Counted from the stretch's first letter, positions 38,835-48,963 are shown. The stretch is 64,000 bases of DNA from Streptomyces camelliae (GCF_027625935.1 NZ_CP115300.1:2914001-2978000), one strand, 5' to 3'. The notes: a model not told the origin generated them from the sequence alone. Numbers and translations: made by a program.

Positions 38835-39653
38835 TCAGTAACCACCGTGCACCGGCGGATAGCCGTAACCGGCGGCGGGTGCCTGCGGCTGGGCCTGGGG
38901 CTGGGGGTGCGCCGGGGGTACGGCCGCGTGGGCGTCACGGTCGTAGAAGGGGCGGGCGTTGGCCCGCATCCACATCACGACCGGGTCGTGGTCGTCGGTC
39001 ATCGCGACCGTCGACACCGGCAGGCCCTCGGGGACCGCGCCGATGGACTGCTGCATCATCGCGCGCACCGAGTCGACGGCGGCCGGGGAGGTGTCGTACA
39101 CGTCCAGGCCGATCGCGAGGTACGGCGCCCCGAGCGCTGGCTGCACCCAGGCGCGGCGCAGGGAGCGCAGGGCGGGGGTGCGGTGGGCGTTCTGCGCGAG
39201 CAGGGCGTAGAACTGCGGGATCTCGATGCCGGGTTCGGTGAGGCGGAGGGGGCCGGCGGGCTGGCGGTCCAGGCCGGTGGCGATGCGGCGCAGGTCCAGC
39301 CAGGGGATGCCGACGCCGCCGCCCGGGGCGTGCGGGTTGAGCCAGAGGCCGTAGTGGTCGGGATAGAGGGTGCGGGCCACGTCGAGGCCGTCGACGAGCT
39401 CGTACGACCGGTTCCAGCCGCTGGCCGAGAGCTCCTGGGCGGAGGTCACGCAGGGGGCGTAGTGGAAGCCGTCGACCTCCATGTTTCCGTACTGGGCGTC
39501 CGGGGAGCCGGCCTGGCCGTGCCAGAGCAGCATCCAGATCTGGCCGGAGGAGGGGGTGGCGAGGGCGCGCAGCAGGGCCTCGTAGGCGTCGTAGCGTCCG
39601 GGCGTGACCTGGCGGAGTGTGTGCTCCACGCTGCCGCTGTGGCTCGCGCTCAC
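38835..39653 (-). CDS. SseB-family protein (enhanced serine sensitivity)
   Basis: 272 residues with N- and C-terminal SseB-type segments: LLRALATPSSGQIWMLLWHG, then GIPWLDLRRIA and PGIEIPQFYALLAQNAHRTP, and late PYLAIGLDVYDTSPAAVDSV. A Pro/Gln/Ala-rich tail ends the protein. Overexpressed SseB in E. coli alters serine sensitivity; no biochemical role is settled. GTG 39653 follows AAGGG at 8 bases. The second SseB-like gene lies upstream, and serine/glycine genes are 2-6 kb away. Confidence 0.75.
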   Translation of the reverse strand: MSASHSGSVEHTLRQVTPGRYDAYEALLRALATPSSGQIWMLLWHGQAGSPDAQYGNMEVDGFHYAPCVTSAQELSASGWNRSYELVDGLDVARTLYPDHYGLWLNPHAPGGGVGIPWLDLRRIATGLDRQPAGPLRLTEPGIEIPQFYALLAQNAHRTPALRSLRRAWVQPALGAPYLAIGLDVYDTSPAAVDSVRAMMQQSIGAVPEGLPVSTVAMTDDHDPVVMWMRANARPFYDRDAHAAVPPAHPQPQAQPQAPAAGYGYPPVHGGY

Positions 39654-39762
39654 CTTGCGTGCCCTTCTTTTCAGTGCCCCGTGTTTTGGGACAGCTTATT
39701 CGCCTGGTAGCTCGGGGCCTTCTGTTCGTACGCGGGTGCGGGGTCGTGCGTGGTTCTCGCGC

Positions 39763-39813
39763 CCACGCGGCGGAGCCGCATATCGGACACAACCCCGCGC
39801 CCCTTCGGGGCGC
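39763..39813. repeat. Type B REP-like element with hairpin
   Basis: CACGCGGCGGAGCCGCATATCG then a GCGCCCC-TTC-GGGGCGC hairpin (39797-39813), just past the stop of the upstream SseB-like gene. It closely resembles the element after the TetR fragment near 12735 and the segment inside the DinB array. It may also serve as a terminator. Confidence 0.6.
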
Positions 39814-39816
39814 GCC

Positions 39817-40611
39817 TCAGTGGCCGTACTGGTAGAAGGGCCGCACGTGCGTCCTCAGCCACTGCGCCACCGGGTCGTCCGTCACGTCCAGGAGGACCAG
39901 GCTGACCGGCCAGGCGACCGGGACCCTGCCCAGGGCTCGGGCCAGGGCGTCCATGGGGCGGGTGCGGAGGTCGCCTTCCCACTGGGAGAGTTCCACGCCT
40001 ATGAACATCACCGGGTCGTCCGTCTCGATGGCGGCCAGGCAGCGGCGGGCGGTGAGGACCACGCCGGTCTCGGCGAACTCGGCGGACGCGGCGGAGAGGA
40101 AGTCGACCGGGTCGTCCTGCCAGTCGGGCTCGAAGAGACGGACCCGGCCGCCGGTGTCGGGGTCGCCGTCGAGGGGGGTGCGGCCGGCGCGGCACAGCTC
40201 GGCCACGGCGGCCGGCGGGAGCGGGATGCCGACCAGCGCGTCCGGGTTCACGGCGAGGCCGACCTGCGGGGGCAGGCCGCGGGCGAACTCCACGGCCGGG
40301 GCGATGGTGTACGACATGTGGGAGCCGGCCGCCTGGCGCAGCTGCTCCTCGGAGCTGAACACCGGGACGTAGGCCTGGCCGTCGAGCTCCAGCGTGGGCA
40401 GGTCGAGGGTGCCGCTGCCCGGCCCGCCGCCGTTGGGCAGCGGGATCCACAGGAAGCTGCGGCCCAGCACCTCGATGATCCGGCCGGCCGCGGCGGGAAT
40501 GCCGAGGGAGGCCGAGAGCACCTCCTCCAGCTCGTTGCCGGGCCAACCGCCGTGCGGGTGGGGGTGTGTCTGTGCCGGGAAGTCCGCGGGAAAGTCCGCC
40601 GGGAAGTCCAT
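39817..40611 (-). CDS. SseB-family protein, second copy
   Basis: 264 residues. The first residues are a triple DFPA repeat (MDFPADFPADFPAQ) followed by His/Pro-rich sequence. The SseB domain includes LLGRSFLWIPLPNGG-like sequence (EVLGRSFLWIPLPNGG), LDLPTLELDGQAYVPVFSSE, GLAVNPDALVGIPL and, C-terminal, FIGVELSQWEGDLRTRPMD. It is related to the downstream SseB-like protein but clearly diverged. The two genes are co-directional, separated by about 160 bases containing a REP-like element. Confidence 0.8.
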   Translation of the reverse strand: MDFPADFPADFPAQTHPHPHGGWPGNELEEVLSASLGIPAAAGRIIEVLGRSFLWIPLPNGGGPGSGTLDLPTLELDGQAYVPVFSSEEQLRQAAGSHMSYTIAPAVEFARGLPPQVGLAVNPDALVGIPLPPAAVAELCRAGRTPLDGDPDTGGRVRLFEPDWQDDPVDFLSAASAEFAETGVVLTARRCLAAIETDDPVMFIGVELSQWEGDLRTRPMDALARALGRVPVAWPVSLVLLDVTDDPVAQWLRTHVRPFYQYGH

Positions 40612-40701
40612 CTGCCTACCGCCTGCTGGGAACCACTGCTGTGACCATGAAGGCTAGCGGGTGGCTGTGACAGTCCCCTCACCGTGTGAACACGGTCCCC
40701 C

Positions 40702-41346
40702 TCATCCGGTGAAGTCGATCCGGTGCAGGGTGTCCGCCGCGGCCCGGTCCAGCAGGGTCGCCGAACCGACACCGGCCGGCAGCTCGCCCCGCTCCGCGGC
40801 GGCGAGGAGGCGGGCGGTCGTACGGCGGTGGCGGGTGAAGGCGTAGCGGGAGACGCCGCGGCCACGCTCGCGCTGACCTGCGCGGGCGGTCTCCGGTGCC
40901 ACGTCGAGCAGGAGCAGGTGGAGGGTGCCGCCGCGTCGGCGGGCCTCGCGGGCGAGCCAGCCGCGCACCCAGGGCTGCGTGCCGCAGTCGTGCACGACGA
41001 CGCCCTCGCCGTCGCGCAGGGCGCGGCGCAGACCGGCGTAGTGGGCGAGGCGGACCAGCGGGCGGTAGAGCGCGTAGGGGACGAAGCGGGGGACGCGGGC
41101 GTCCCAGCGGTCGCGGGTGTCCTGGGAGTCGATGCGCCGGCCGGTCACCGTGCGGTGCATCAGGGTCGACTTGCCGCTGCCGGGCAGGCCGGTGATCACC
41201 ACCAGGTCCCCGGGGCCGAAGAGCAGGGCGCGGGGGCTGCGGCCCGACCGGTCGCGCAGGTCGCGGACGACCGTGGCCGGGGCGGAGCGCTGCTTCGGCA
41301 CCGCGATGCCACGGATGGCGGTGGCGTACACCGGGGTCCTGTTCAC
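40702..41346 (-). CDS. P-loop AAA-type ATPase/kinase-like protein
   Basis: 214 residues. The P-loop GDLVVITGLPGSGKSTLMHR lies near residue 60, and VVHDCGTQPWVRGWLAREAR resembles the Walker B/lid region of small zeta-toxin- or adenylate-kinase-like ATPases. The end has RYAFTRHRRTTARLLAAAE, which could be a lid arginine cluster. GTG 41346 follows GGGGAGG at 9 bases; the long ORF to 41646 runs into the glycine riboswitch and is not used. It is divergent from gcvT. Function unknown. Confidence 0.7.
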   Translation of the reverse strand: MNRTPVYATAIRGIAVPKQRSAPATVVRDLRDRSGRSPRALLFGPGDLVVITGLPGSGKSTLMHRTVTGRRIDSQDTRDRWDARVPRFVPYALYRPLVRLAHYAGLRRALRDGEGVVVHDCGTQPWVRGWLAREARRRGGTLHLLLLDVAPETARAGQRERGRGVSRYAFTRHRRTTARLLAAAERGELPAGVGSATLLDRAAADTLHRIDFTG

Positions 41347-41518
41347 CGTGATCGTCCTCCCCTGTCGATTCAGTAATAGCCCTGCCCGTGAAACGTAAAG
41401 AGAAGGTAATAGCCAAAGGTCGGCGGTAAGGTCCGCGTCCTGCCACAGGCCGGTTACAAAAGCCCCGTCGGCGTGCGATGATGTGGCCGCCAACTGCATA
41501 CCGGCCGTTTGAATCCGC

Positions 41519-41724
41519 GCGGGAGAGTCCCCAGCAGCCTTCGCTGGGGCGCCGAAGGAGCAAGTCCCTCCCTTGAATCTCTCAGGCCCCGTTACCGCGC
41601 GGGCGAGGCACATCTGAAAAGCGGGCCGCTTCCGCAGTGGCTCCACCCAAGGTGCAAGCCGTGATCGTCCCCGTGGCGGTCGCGGCGAACCTCTCAGGTT
41701 CCGATGACAGATGGGGAGGAACGT
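41519..41724 (+). ncRNA. Tandem glycine riboswitch upstream of gcvT
   Basis: First aptamer: GCGGGAGAGTCC, then GGCGCCGAAGGAGCAAG and AATCTCTCAGGCCC (41519-41586). Second aptamer: CACCCAAGGTGCAAGCCG and CGAACCTCTCAGGTTCCGAT, then GACAGATGGGGAGGAAC (41643-41722). This is the classic paired arrangement with a short linker, 39 bases before the gcvT start. By analogy it turns on the glycine cleavage genes when glycine is abundant. Confidence 0.93.
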
Positions 41725-41762
41725 TCCTCGCCCGTTCCGCTGTCCTGGGAGACGACCGACCG

Positions 41763-42890
41763 ATGAGCAGTACCGAACCCACTGAGCCGCGCCATACCGC
41801 GCTGGACGCGCTGCACCGCTCGCTCGGTGCGACGATGACCGACTTCGCCGGCTGGGACATGCCCCTGCGCTACGGCTCCGAGCGCGACGAGCACGTCGCG
41901 GTGCGGACCAGGGCCGGTCTGTTCGACCTCTCCCACATGGGCGAGATCACCGTGACCGGCGCCGAGGCGGCCGCCTTCCTGAACTTCGCCCTGGTCGGCA
42001 ACATCGCCTCCGTCGGCGTCGGCCGCGCCCGCTACACCATGATCTGCCAGGCCGACGGCGGCATCCTGGACGACCTGATCGTCTACCGGCTCGCCGACAC
42101 CGAGTACATGGTGGTCGCCAACGCCTCCAACGCCCAGGTGGTGCTGGACGCCCTCACCGAGCGCGCCGCCGGCTTCGACGCCGAGGTCCGCGACGACCGG
42201 GACGCCTACGCGCTGATCGCCGTCCAGGGCCCGCAGTCCCCCGGCATCCTGAAGTCCCTCACCGACGCCGACCTGGACGGGCTGAAGTACTACGCCGGCC
42301 TGCCCGGCACCGTCGCCGGCGTCCCCGCCCTGATCGCCCGCACCGGCTACACCGGCGAGGACGGCTTCGAGCTGTTCGTGAAGCCGGAGCACGCGGTCGA
42401 GCTGTGGCAGGCGCTGACCAAGGCCGGCGAGGGTGTGGGCCTGGTGCCGTGCGGCCTGTCCTGCCGGGACACCTTGCGCCTGGAGGCGGGCATGCCGCTG
42501 TACGGGCACGAGCTGAGCACCTCCCTCACCCCGTTCGACGCCGGGCTCGACCGGGTGGTGAAGTTCGAGAAGGAGGGTGACTTCGTCGGGCGCGAGGCGC
42601 TCCTGCAGGCCGCAGAGCGCGCCGAGCAGAACCCGCCCCGGGTGCTCGTCGGGCTGATCGCCGAGGGCCGTCGCGTCCCGCGCGCCGGGTACGCCGTCGT
42701 CGCCGGCGGCGAGGTGATCGGCGAGGTCACCTCCGGCGCCCCCTCCCCCACCCTGGGCAAGCCGATCGCCATGGCGTACGTCGACGCGGCGCACGCGGCG
42801 CCCGGCACCGCGGGTGTCGGCGTGGACATCCGAGGCAGCCACGAGCCGTACGAGGTCGTGGCGCTGCCGTTCTACAAGCGCCAGAAGTAG
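41763..42890 (+). CDS. gcvT: Glycine cleavage system aminomethyltransferase (T protein)
   Basis: 375 residues. Transfers the methylene carbon of glycine to tetrahydrofolate. It opens RHTALDALHRSLGATMTDFA and has GWDMPLRYGSERDEHVAVR, DLSHMGEITVTG, the folate-site segments DDLIVYRL and ARTGYTGEDGFELFV, and CGLSCRDTLRLEAGMPLYGH. The ATG at 41763 has GGGAGA 10 bases upstream. It is the first gene of gcvT-gcvH-glyA, under the glycine riboswitch; no gcvP is in the window. Confidence 0.96.
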   Translation: MSSTEPTEPRHTALDALHRSLGATMTDFAGWDMPLRYGSERDEHVAVRTRAGLFDLSHMGEITVTGAEAAAFLNFALVGNIASVGVGRARYTMICQADGGILDDLIVYRLADTEYMVVANASNAQVVLDALTERAAGFDAEVRDDRDAYALIAVQGPQSPGILKSLTDADLDGLKYYAGLPGTVAGVPALIARTGYTGEDGFELFVKPEHAVELWQALTKAGEGVGLVPCGLSCRDTLRLEAGMPLYGHELSTSLTPFDAGLDRVVKFEKEGDFVGREALLQAAERAEQNPPRVLVGLIAEGRRVPRAGYAVVAGGEVIGEVTSGAPSPTLGKPIAMAYVDAAHAAPGTAGVGVDIRGSHEPYEVVALPFYKRQK

Positions 42891-42955
42891 AGACTGGGCG
42901 CGAGCGCGTTCCTCGCGGGCCCCGTCCCGTGGCGGGCACGTGACCCTGCGCACAT

Positions 42956-42993
42956 CTCTCCCAAGCTTTCGACTTCGCTCAAGCAGGGGGACC
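42956..42993. repeat. Type A REP-like element between gcvT and gcvH
   Basis: The reverse complement reads GGTCCCCCTGCTTGAGCGAA then GTCGAAAGCTTGGGAGA, the same layout as the copies near 12786 and 29110 but with more changes in the stem. Confidence 0.5.
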
Positions 42994-43063
42994 TCCAGCC
43001 CACCAGCGGTTTTCGCAGTCCCCCCTTCATCAGCACTCCCGCGCGTACAGGAGAATTCAGGCC

Positions 43064-43450
43064 ATGAACAACCCCCAGCAGCTGCGCTACAGCAAGGAGC
43101 ACGAGTGGCTGTCGGGCGCCGAGGACGGCGTCTCGACGGTCGGCATCACGGAGCACGCGGCCAACGCGCTCGGCGACGTGGTCTTCGTCCAGCTCCCCGA
43201 GGTCGGCGACACCGTGACCGCGGGCGAGTCCTGCGGCGAGCTGGAGTCGACCAAGTCGGTCTCCGAGCTGTACTCGCCCGTCACCGGTGAGGTCACCGCG
43301 ATCAACGAGGACGTCGTCGAGGACCCCTCGCTGGTGAACTCGGCCCCCTTCGAGGGCGGCTGGCTGTTCAAGGTGCGCGTCGCCGAGGAGCCGGCCGGCC
43401 TGCTCTCCGCCGACGAGTACACCGCCTTTTCCACCGGCGAGGAGTCGTAA
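43064..43450 (+). CDS. gcvH: Glycine cleavage system H protein
   Basis: 128 residues. Lipoyl carrier protein shuttling the aminomethyl group between P, T and L proteins. The lipoylated lysine is in [20 protein letters not shown]. It has the usual opening [11 protein letters not shown] and the GGWLFKVRV segment near the end. It lies 173 bases after gcvT, with a REP-like element between, and four bases before glyA. Confidence 0.97.
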   Translation: MNNPQQLRYSKEHEWLSGAEDGVSTVGITEHAANALGDVVFVQLPEVGDTVTAGESCGELESTKSVSELYSPVTGEVTAINEDVVEDPSLVNSAPFEGGWLFKVRVAEEPAGLLSADEYTAFSTGEES

Positions 43451-43454
43451 TCGC

Positions 43455-44720
43455 ATGACCGTCCTGAACACGTCCCTGCACGAGCTGGACCCGGAGATCG
43501 CCGCCGCGGTCGACGCCGAGCTCAGCCGCCAGCAGTCCACGCTGGAGATGATCGCCTCCGAGAACTTCGCGCCGCTCGCGGTGATGGAGGCGCAGGGCTC
43601 GGTGCTGACCAACAAGTACGCCGAGGGCTACCCGGGCCGGCGTTACTACGGCGGCTGCGAGCACGTCGACGTCGCCGAGCAGATCGCCATCGACCGGATC
43701 AAGGAGCTGTTCGGCGCCGAGTACGCCAACGTCCAGCCCCACTCCGGCGCCTCCGCCAACCAGGCGGCCCTGTTCGCCCTCGCCCAGCCCGGGGACACCA
43801 TCCTCGGCCTGGACCTGGCGCACGGCGGCCACCTGACCCACGGCATGCGCCTGAACTTCTCCGGCAAGCAGTTCAACGTGGTCGCCTACCACGTGGACGC
43901 CGAGACCGGCCTGGTCGACATGGCCGAGGTCGAGCGGCTCGCCAAGGAGCACCGCCCGAAGGTGATCATCGCCGGCTGGTCGGCGTACCCGCGGCAGCTG
44001 GACTTCGCCGAGTTCCGCCGGATCGCCGACGAGGTCGAGGCCTACCTGTGGGTCGACATGGCGCACTTCGCCGGTCTGGTCGCCGCGGGCCTGCACCCGA
44101 ACCCGGTCGAGTACGCGGACGTGGTCACCTCCACGACCCACAAGACCCTCGGCGGCCCGCGCGGCGGCATCATCCTCGCCAAGCAGGACTTCGCGAAGAA
44201 GCTGAACTCCTCCGTCTTCCCGGGCTTCCAGGGCGGCCCCCTGGAGCACGTGATCGCGGCCAAGGCGGTCTCCTTCAAGGTCGCGGCGAGCGAGGACTTC
44301 AAGGAGCGCCAGCGCCGTACGGTCGAGGGCGCGCGCATCCTCGCCGAGCGGCTGACGGCGGCGGACGCCCGCGAGGCCGGCGTGAACGTCCTGTCCGGCG
44401 GTACGGACGTCCACCTGATCCTGGTCGACCTGCGCGAGTCCGAGCTGGACGGCCGGCAGGCCGAGGACCGCCTCCACGAGGTCGGCATCACGGTCAACCG
44501 CAACGCCGTCCCGAACGACCCGCGCCCCCCGATGGTCACCTCGGGCCTCCGGATCGGCACGCCCGCCCTCGCCACCCGCGGCTTCACGGCCGAGGACTTC
44601 GCCGAGGTCGCGGACGTGATCGCCGAGGCCCTGAAGCCGTCGTACGACGCGGAGGCCCTGAAGGCGCGCGTGAAGGCGCTCGCCGACAAGCACCCGCTGT
44701 ACCCGGGTCTGAACAAGTAG
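43455..44720 (+). CDS. glyA: Serine hydroxymethyltransferase
   Basis: 421 residues, full length. PLP enzyme interconverting serine and glycine with tetrahydrofolate. It contains [33 protein letters not shown], split here as [18 protein letters not shown], and the PLP lysine in [20 protein letters not shown] 43455 is four bases after the gcvH stop, with GAGGAG inside the gcvH end as its ribosome binding site, so it is coupled to gcvH. A strong terminator follows. Confidence 0.97.
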   Translation: MTVLNTSLHELDPEIAAAVDAELSRQQSTLEMIASENFAPLAVMEAQGSVLTNKYAEGYPGRRYYGGCEHVDVAEQIAIDRIKELFGAEYANVQPHSGASANQAALFALAQPGDTILGLDLAHGGHLTHGMRLNFSGKQFNVVAYHVDAETGLVDMAEVERLAKEHRPKVIIAGWSAYPRQLDFAEFRRIADEVEAYLWVDMAHFAGLVAAGLHPNPVEYADVVTSTTHKTLGGPRGGIILAKQDFAKKLNSSVFPGFQGGPLEHVIAAKAVSFKVAASEDFKERQRRTVEGARILAERLTAADAREAGVNVLSGGTDVHLILVDLRESELDGRQAEDRLHEVGITVNRNAVPNDPRPPMVTSGLRIGTPALATRGFTAEDFAEVADVIAEALKPSYDAEALKARVKALADKHPLYPGLNK

Positions 44721-44741
44721 GCCCGGACACGTAAGTCCCCC

Positions 44742-44787
44742 GGTGGGGCACTCTGGGAAGGGTGCCCCACCACCCCCTGTTTTTGCT
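44742..44787 (+). terminator. Intrinsic terminator between glyA and sdaA
   Basis: Perfect 10-bp stem GGTGGGGCAC (44742-44751)/GTGCCCCACC (44762-44771), followed by CCCCTGTTTTTG with a U5 run. It should separate the riboswitch-controlled genes from sdaA, at least in part. Confidence 0.8.
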
Positions 44788-44803
44788 GTCTTGAGGAGTG
44801 ACC

Positions 44804-46171
<1,368 letters not shown>

Positions 46172-46179
46172 GAGGATGG

Positions 46180-46222
46180 GGCCCTGACCAGCGCGTTCGA
46201 TTCTTTCGGCGTTGTCAGGGCC
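46180..46222 (+). terminator. Likely sdaA terminator
   Basis: Perfect 9-bp stem GGCCCTGAC/GTCAGGGCC with a 25-base loop, eight bases after the sdaA stop. Confidence 0.55.
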
Positions 46223-46345
46223 TTCCCTGCTCACGCGACGGGAGTCCCTGGAGACTCCCTGGGGCAGGCGTGAACGTCCCTTTGAAGTCCCTGGGGAAAG
46301 AGTCACCTCGACCCAATGACAAGAGTCTTGTCAAACGCGCTGCAC

Positions 46346-46518
46346 AGGGTGTCGGCGACAGCGAGACGGGGCTGTTCTGGAGCACGTTCCTGCGCTCCCT
46401 GCCCGAACGCGGCCTGGGCGGCGTCCGCCTGGTCATCGCGAACCGCCACAGCGGGCGGGTCAAGGTCGTGCGCAAGGTGATGCTGGGCGCCGCCGCCCTG
46501 ACGTGCCGCTTTCATTGA
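46346..46518 (+). pseudogene. Fragment of an IS256-family (Mutator-type) transposase
   Basis: The frame reads ETGLFWSTFLRSLPERGLGG, VRLVIANRHSGRVKVVRKVM and LGAAALTCRFH, matching the IS256-type segment around the second catalytic Asp (usually GVQLVISDAHEGLK...VLGAAWQRCRVHF). The Asp is replaced by Asn (VIANRH), and the frame stops right after CRFH. Only this ~57-codon piece remains. A perfect 15-base palindrome, GACAAGAGTCTTGTC, lies just upstream at 46318-46332. Confidence 0.6.
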
Positions 46519-46568
46519 AGCCGCCCAGCTCACTGCTGACGTATCGGATCCTGGGAAACTCCCGGTGA

Positions 46569-47078
46569 TTACGCCTTCGCCGCGGAGTCGGTGTCCACCT
46601 CGGCGAAGAACGCGTCGGCGATCTCCCGCGCCCGGCGCTCGTCGGTGATCGGCTCACCGAGGATGCGTCCGGCCAGGTCGGTGGCCAGCCTGAGCACATC
46701 CTCCCGGAGTGCCGCCTCGGCGACGATCCGGTCGGCTTCCAGCTGCGCCCTGGCCGATGCCACGAGTTCGTCGCGCCGCCGCTGCCCCTCGGCCCGGACC
46801 TCCTGGATGAGGAGGCTTCCCTCGTCGGCCGCGGCCTGCCGGATGCGGGCAGCCTCGTGGCGCGCCTCGGAAAGTTCGGCCTGGTATTCGGCGTGAATCT
46901 GCCGCGCCTCCGCATGGACGGCTTCGGACTGCTCGATGGTGCCCTCGATGGCTTCCTGCCGGGCCTCAAGGGTCTTGGTGATCCGCGGCACCAAGAATTT
47001 CGCGAAAGTGAAGAAGACCGCTGCGAAGCAGATCACCGCGACGATGAGCTCATTTACCTTCGGCTCCAAAGGTCCCAT
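46569..47078 (-). CDS. Orphan F0F1 ATP synthase subunit b-like protein
   Basis: 169 residues resembling AtpF. One N-terminal transmembrane helix (ELIVAVICFAAVFFTFAKFL) is followed by VPRITKTLEARQEAIEGTIE and a long helical stalk (EARHEAARIRQAAADEGSLL), ending with a delta-contacting LATDLAGRILGEPITDERR segment. All parts of a b subunit seem present, though the N-terminus is short. No other atp gene is nearby; the complete operon must be elsewhere. ATG 47078 has TAGGG upstream. The gene lies between the two sdaA 3'-end repeats, so it was probably acquired. Confidence 0.75.
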   Translation of the reverse strand: MGPLEPKVNELIVAVICFAAVFFTFAKFLVPRITKTLEARQEAIEGTIEQSEAVHAEARQIHAEYQAELSEARHEAARIRQAAADEGSLLIQEVRAEGQRRRDELVASARAQLEADRIVAEAALREDVLRLATDLAGRILGEPITDERRAREIADAFFAEVDTDSAAKA

Positions 47079-47112
47079 GCGAAAACCCTAGCAGCGCTGA
47101 AGGCCGCTGCAG

Positions 47113-47149
47113 AGGGGCGGACTTGCGGTGAACATCATCGAGTGCTGAG
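47113..47149 (+). repeat. Direct repeat, right copy of the sdaA 3' end
   Basis: Encodes [11 protein letters not shown] and stop in one frame, as does the real sdaA end, with three synonymous changes at the left (AGG, GGA, CTT). It is identical over the last 25 bases. It is followed at once by GAGGTGA, the ribosome binding site of the next gene, suggesting that sdaA once ran directly into that gene. Confidence 0.7.
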
Positions 47150-47158
47150 GTGAACCCC

Positions 47159-48955
47159 GTGACGGGCGGGGTGACGGGTGCTGCGGCACGGATACGTGTG
47201 CCGGTGGGCGAGGACGCGGAGCGCTGGGTCACGCGGGCCGGGTGCCGCCGGGTCCTGTTCGTCGTGCACAACGTGACGTCGGCGACGCGCCTGCTGGACC
47301 TGCTCCCGCTGTTCTCCGGCGACCTGCGCGTGCAGATGTTCGCCACCTGCACGGGCTCGTCCCCGTTCCTGGCCGGAGTGCCCGAGCTGCTGGCGCGGGC
47401 CGGACTCCCGGTGCTCCCCTGGGAGCAGGCCAAGGACACCACGTTCGACCTGGCCGTCTCCGCCAGTTACGGCGGTGAACTGGGCGCGATCCAGGGCAAG
47501 TTGGCGGTTCTGTCACACGGGGTCGGTTACAATAAGAGGCTGGCAACACCGGACAACACCGGACAACACCGGACAACACCGGTCTTCGGTCTCTCGCCTG
47601 ACTGGCTCCTCGACGACGGGCGTCCTCTCGCCCACACCACCGTTCTCTCCCACCCCGAACAGCTCGACCGGCTGCGCTCGTCCTGCCCGCAGGCGGCACC
47701 CACCGCGGTGCTCGCGGGCGACCCGTGCTACGACCGCATCCTCGACGCCCTCCCCCAACGCGCCCTCTACCGGCGGGCGTTGGGTGTGGGCCCCGGCCAG
47801 CGGCTGATCGTCGTCAGCTCCACCTGGGCGCCACGCTCCCTCTTCGGCCGAGCCGCGGAGCCGGAGGCGGACGATCTGCTGCCCTGGCTGCTGTCCCGTC
47901 TGTCGGCGGAGCTGCCGGCCGACGAGTACCGGACGGTCGCGGTCCTGCACCCCAACATCTGGTACGGCCACGGCCCCGGACAGGTCCGCGCCTGGCTGGA
48001 CAACGCGCGACGAGCCGGCCTCGACCCGGTATCTCCCCTCGACGGGTGGCGCCAGGCCCTGATCGCCGCCGACTGCATCCTCGGCGACCACTCCAGCGTC
48101 ACCTACTACGCGGCGTCGATCGGCGTCCCGGTCCTCCTCGGAGCGTTCCCCCAGCAGGACCTCGACCCGCTCTCCCCGGTCGCCGCCCTCGGCCGTACGG
48201 CACCCCGGCTCGTCCGCCGGGGCAGCCTGCGCGCGCAGATCGACCGTGCCATCGCCGCGCACGAGCCCGGCCGGTACAAGGAGCTGGCGGAACAGACCAG
48301 TTCGTCACCCGGGGAATCGGCCGCTCTGCTGCGTCGCCTGTTCTACGGCCTCATCGGCATCCCCGAGCCCGCGGAGCACCCCGCGCTGCTCGACCCGTTG
48401 CCGCTGCCGCCCTACCTGCCCGCCCGCCGTACCGCCCCGGTCCGCGTGCTCACCGGCGGCGCCGGCACGGATCCGGCGGAGGTCACCGTCGCCCGGTACG
48501 CCGTCGCCGGTGCCGGGGATCCGCCCGACGACTCGCCGGCCTGGGTGGACTGCGCCCACACACTGGTCGACGAGGAGACACGGGAGACCGGCCGGCTGCG
48601 CATCGCCGACGTCGTCGTACGGTATGCGGCCGGGGACGACCCTCGGCTCGGGCCGCCGGCCGCGTGGACGGCGGAGGCGCTCGACCGCTACCCGTACTGC
48701 GGGCTGGTCGCCTACGTCGACGGGCCGGACCGCTGTGTCGTCCGCACCCGCGCAGGGGACCTCGTACGCCTGTCCGCCGCGCCGGGGCCCGACGGGCGAG
48801 CCGACCTGTGCGATCCCGCCGCGTACGCCTCCGGGCTGTACGGCTGGCTCGCGAGTGGGCGGCAGCTGGCCGGAGCCATCCCCGGGATCACCGTACGGAC
48901 GGGTGACGCGGCCCACCGGGTGACTGTGGCGCCGCTCGCACCGGGAGCGCTCTGA
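47159..48955 (+). CDS. Glycosyltransferase-like (GT-B fold) hypothetical protein
   Basis: 598 residues. I recall related Streptomyces proteins annotated as translation initiation factor 2, which I think is wrong. The N-terminal half has VLFVVHNVTSATRLLDLLPL, FATCTGSSPFLAGVPELLAR and LAVLSHGVGYNKR. Then come VVSSTWAPRSLFG, VAVLHPNIWYGHGPGQVRAW and ADCILGDHSSVTYYAASIGV, typical of CDP-glycerol glycerophosphotransferase-like GT-B enzymes. GTG 47159 fits GAGGTGA at 5 bases. A 10-nt tandem repeat at 47545-47582 lies in the coding region. Convergent with the STAND gene. Confidence 0.6.
   Translation: MTGGVTGAAARIRVPVGEDAERWVTRAGCRRVLFVVHNVTSATRLLDLLPLFSGDLRVQMFATCTGSSPFLAGVPELLARAGLPVLPWEQAKDTTFDLAVSASYGGELGAIQGKLAVLSHGVGYNKRLATPDNTGQHRTTPVFGLSPDWLLDDGRPLAHTTVLSHPEQLDRLRSSCPQAAPTAVLAGDPCYDRILDALPQRALYRRALGVGPGQRLIVVSSTWAPRSLFGRAAEPEADDLLPWLLSRLSAELPADEYRTVAVLHPNIWYGHGPGQVRAWLDNARRAGLDPVSPLDGWRQALIAADCILGDHSSVTYYAASIGVPVLLGAFPQQDLDPLSPVAALGRTAPRLVRRGSLRAQIDRAIAAHEPGRYKELAEQTSSSPGESAALLRRLFYGLIGIPEPAEHPALLDPLPLPPYLPARRTAPVRVLTGGAGTDPAEVTVARYAVAGAGDPPDDSPAWVDCAHTLVDEETRETGRLRIADVVVRYAAGDDPRLGPPAAWTAEALDRYPYCGLVAYVDGPDRCVVRTRAGDLVRLSAAPGPDGRADLCDPAAYASGLYGWLASGRQLAGAIPGITVRTGDAAHRVTVAPLAPGAL
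47545..47582 (+). repeat. 10-nt tandem repeat (AACACCGGAC x 3.8) within a coding sequence
   Basis: Four near-perfect units of AACACCGGAC encode TPDNTGQHRTTP. The unit length is not a multiple of three, so gain or loss of one unit would shift the reading frame of the glycosyltransferase-like gene; the current number keeps it open. Confidence 0.85.
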
Positions 48956-48963
48956 GCCGCGGG

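Noticed and set aside
41347..41646. N-terminal extension of the P-loop protein to 41646
   Set aside because: It overlaps the glycine riboswitch on the other strand, and GTG 41346 has a good ribosome binding site.
46172..47112. Integrase or excisionase gene in the insert after sdaA
   Set aside because: I looked for a recombinase in all frames and saw only the IS256 fragment and the atpF-like gene; the mobility gene must have been lost or lie elsewhere.
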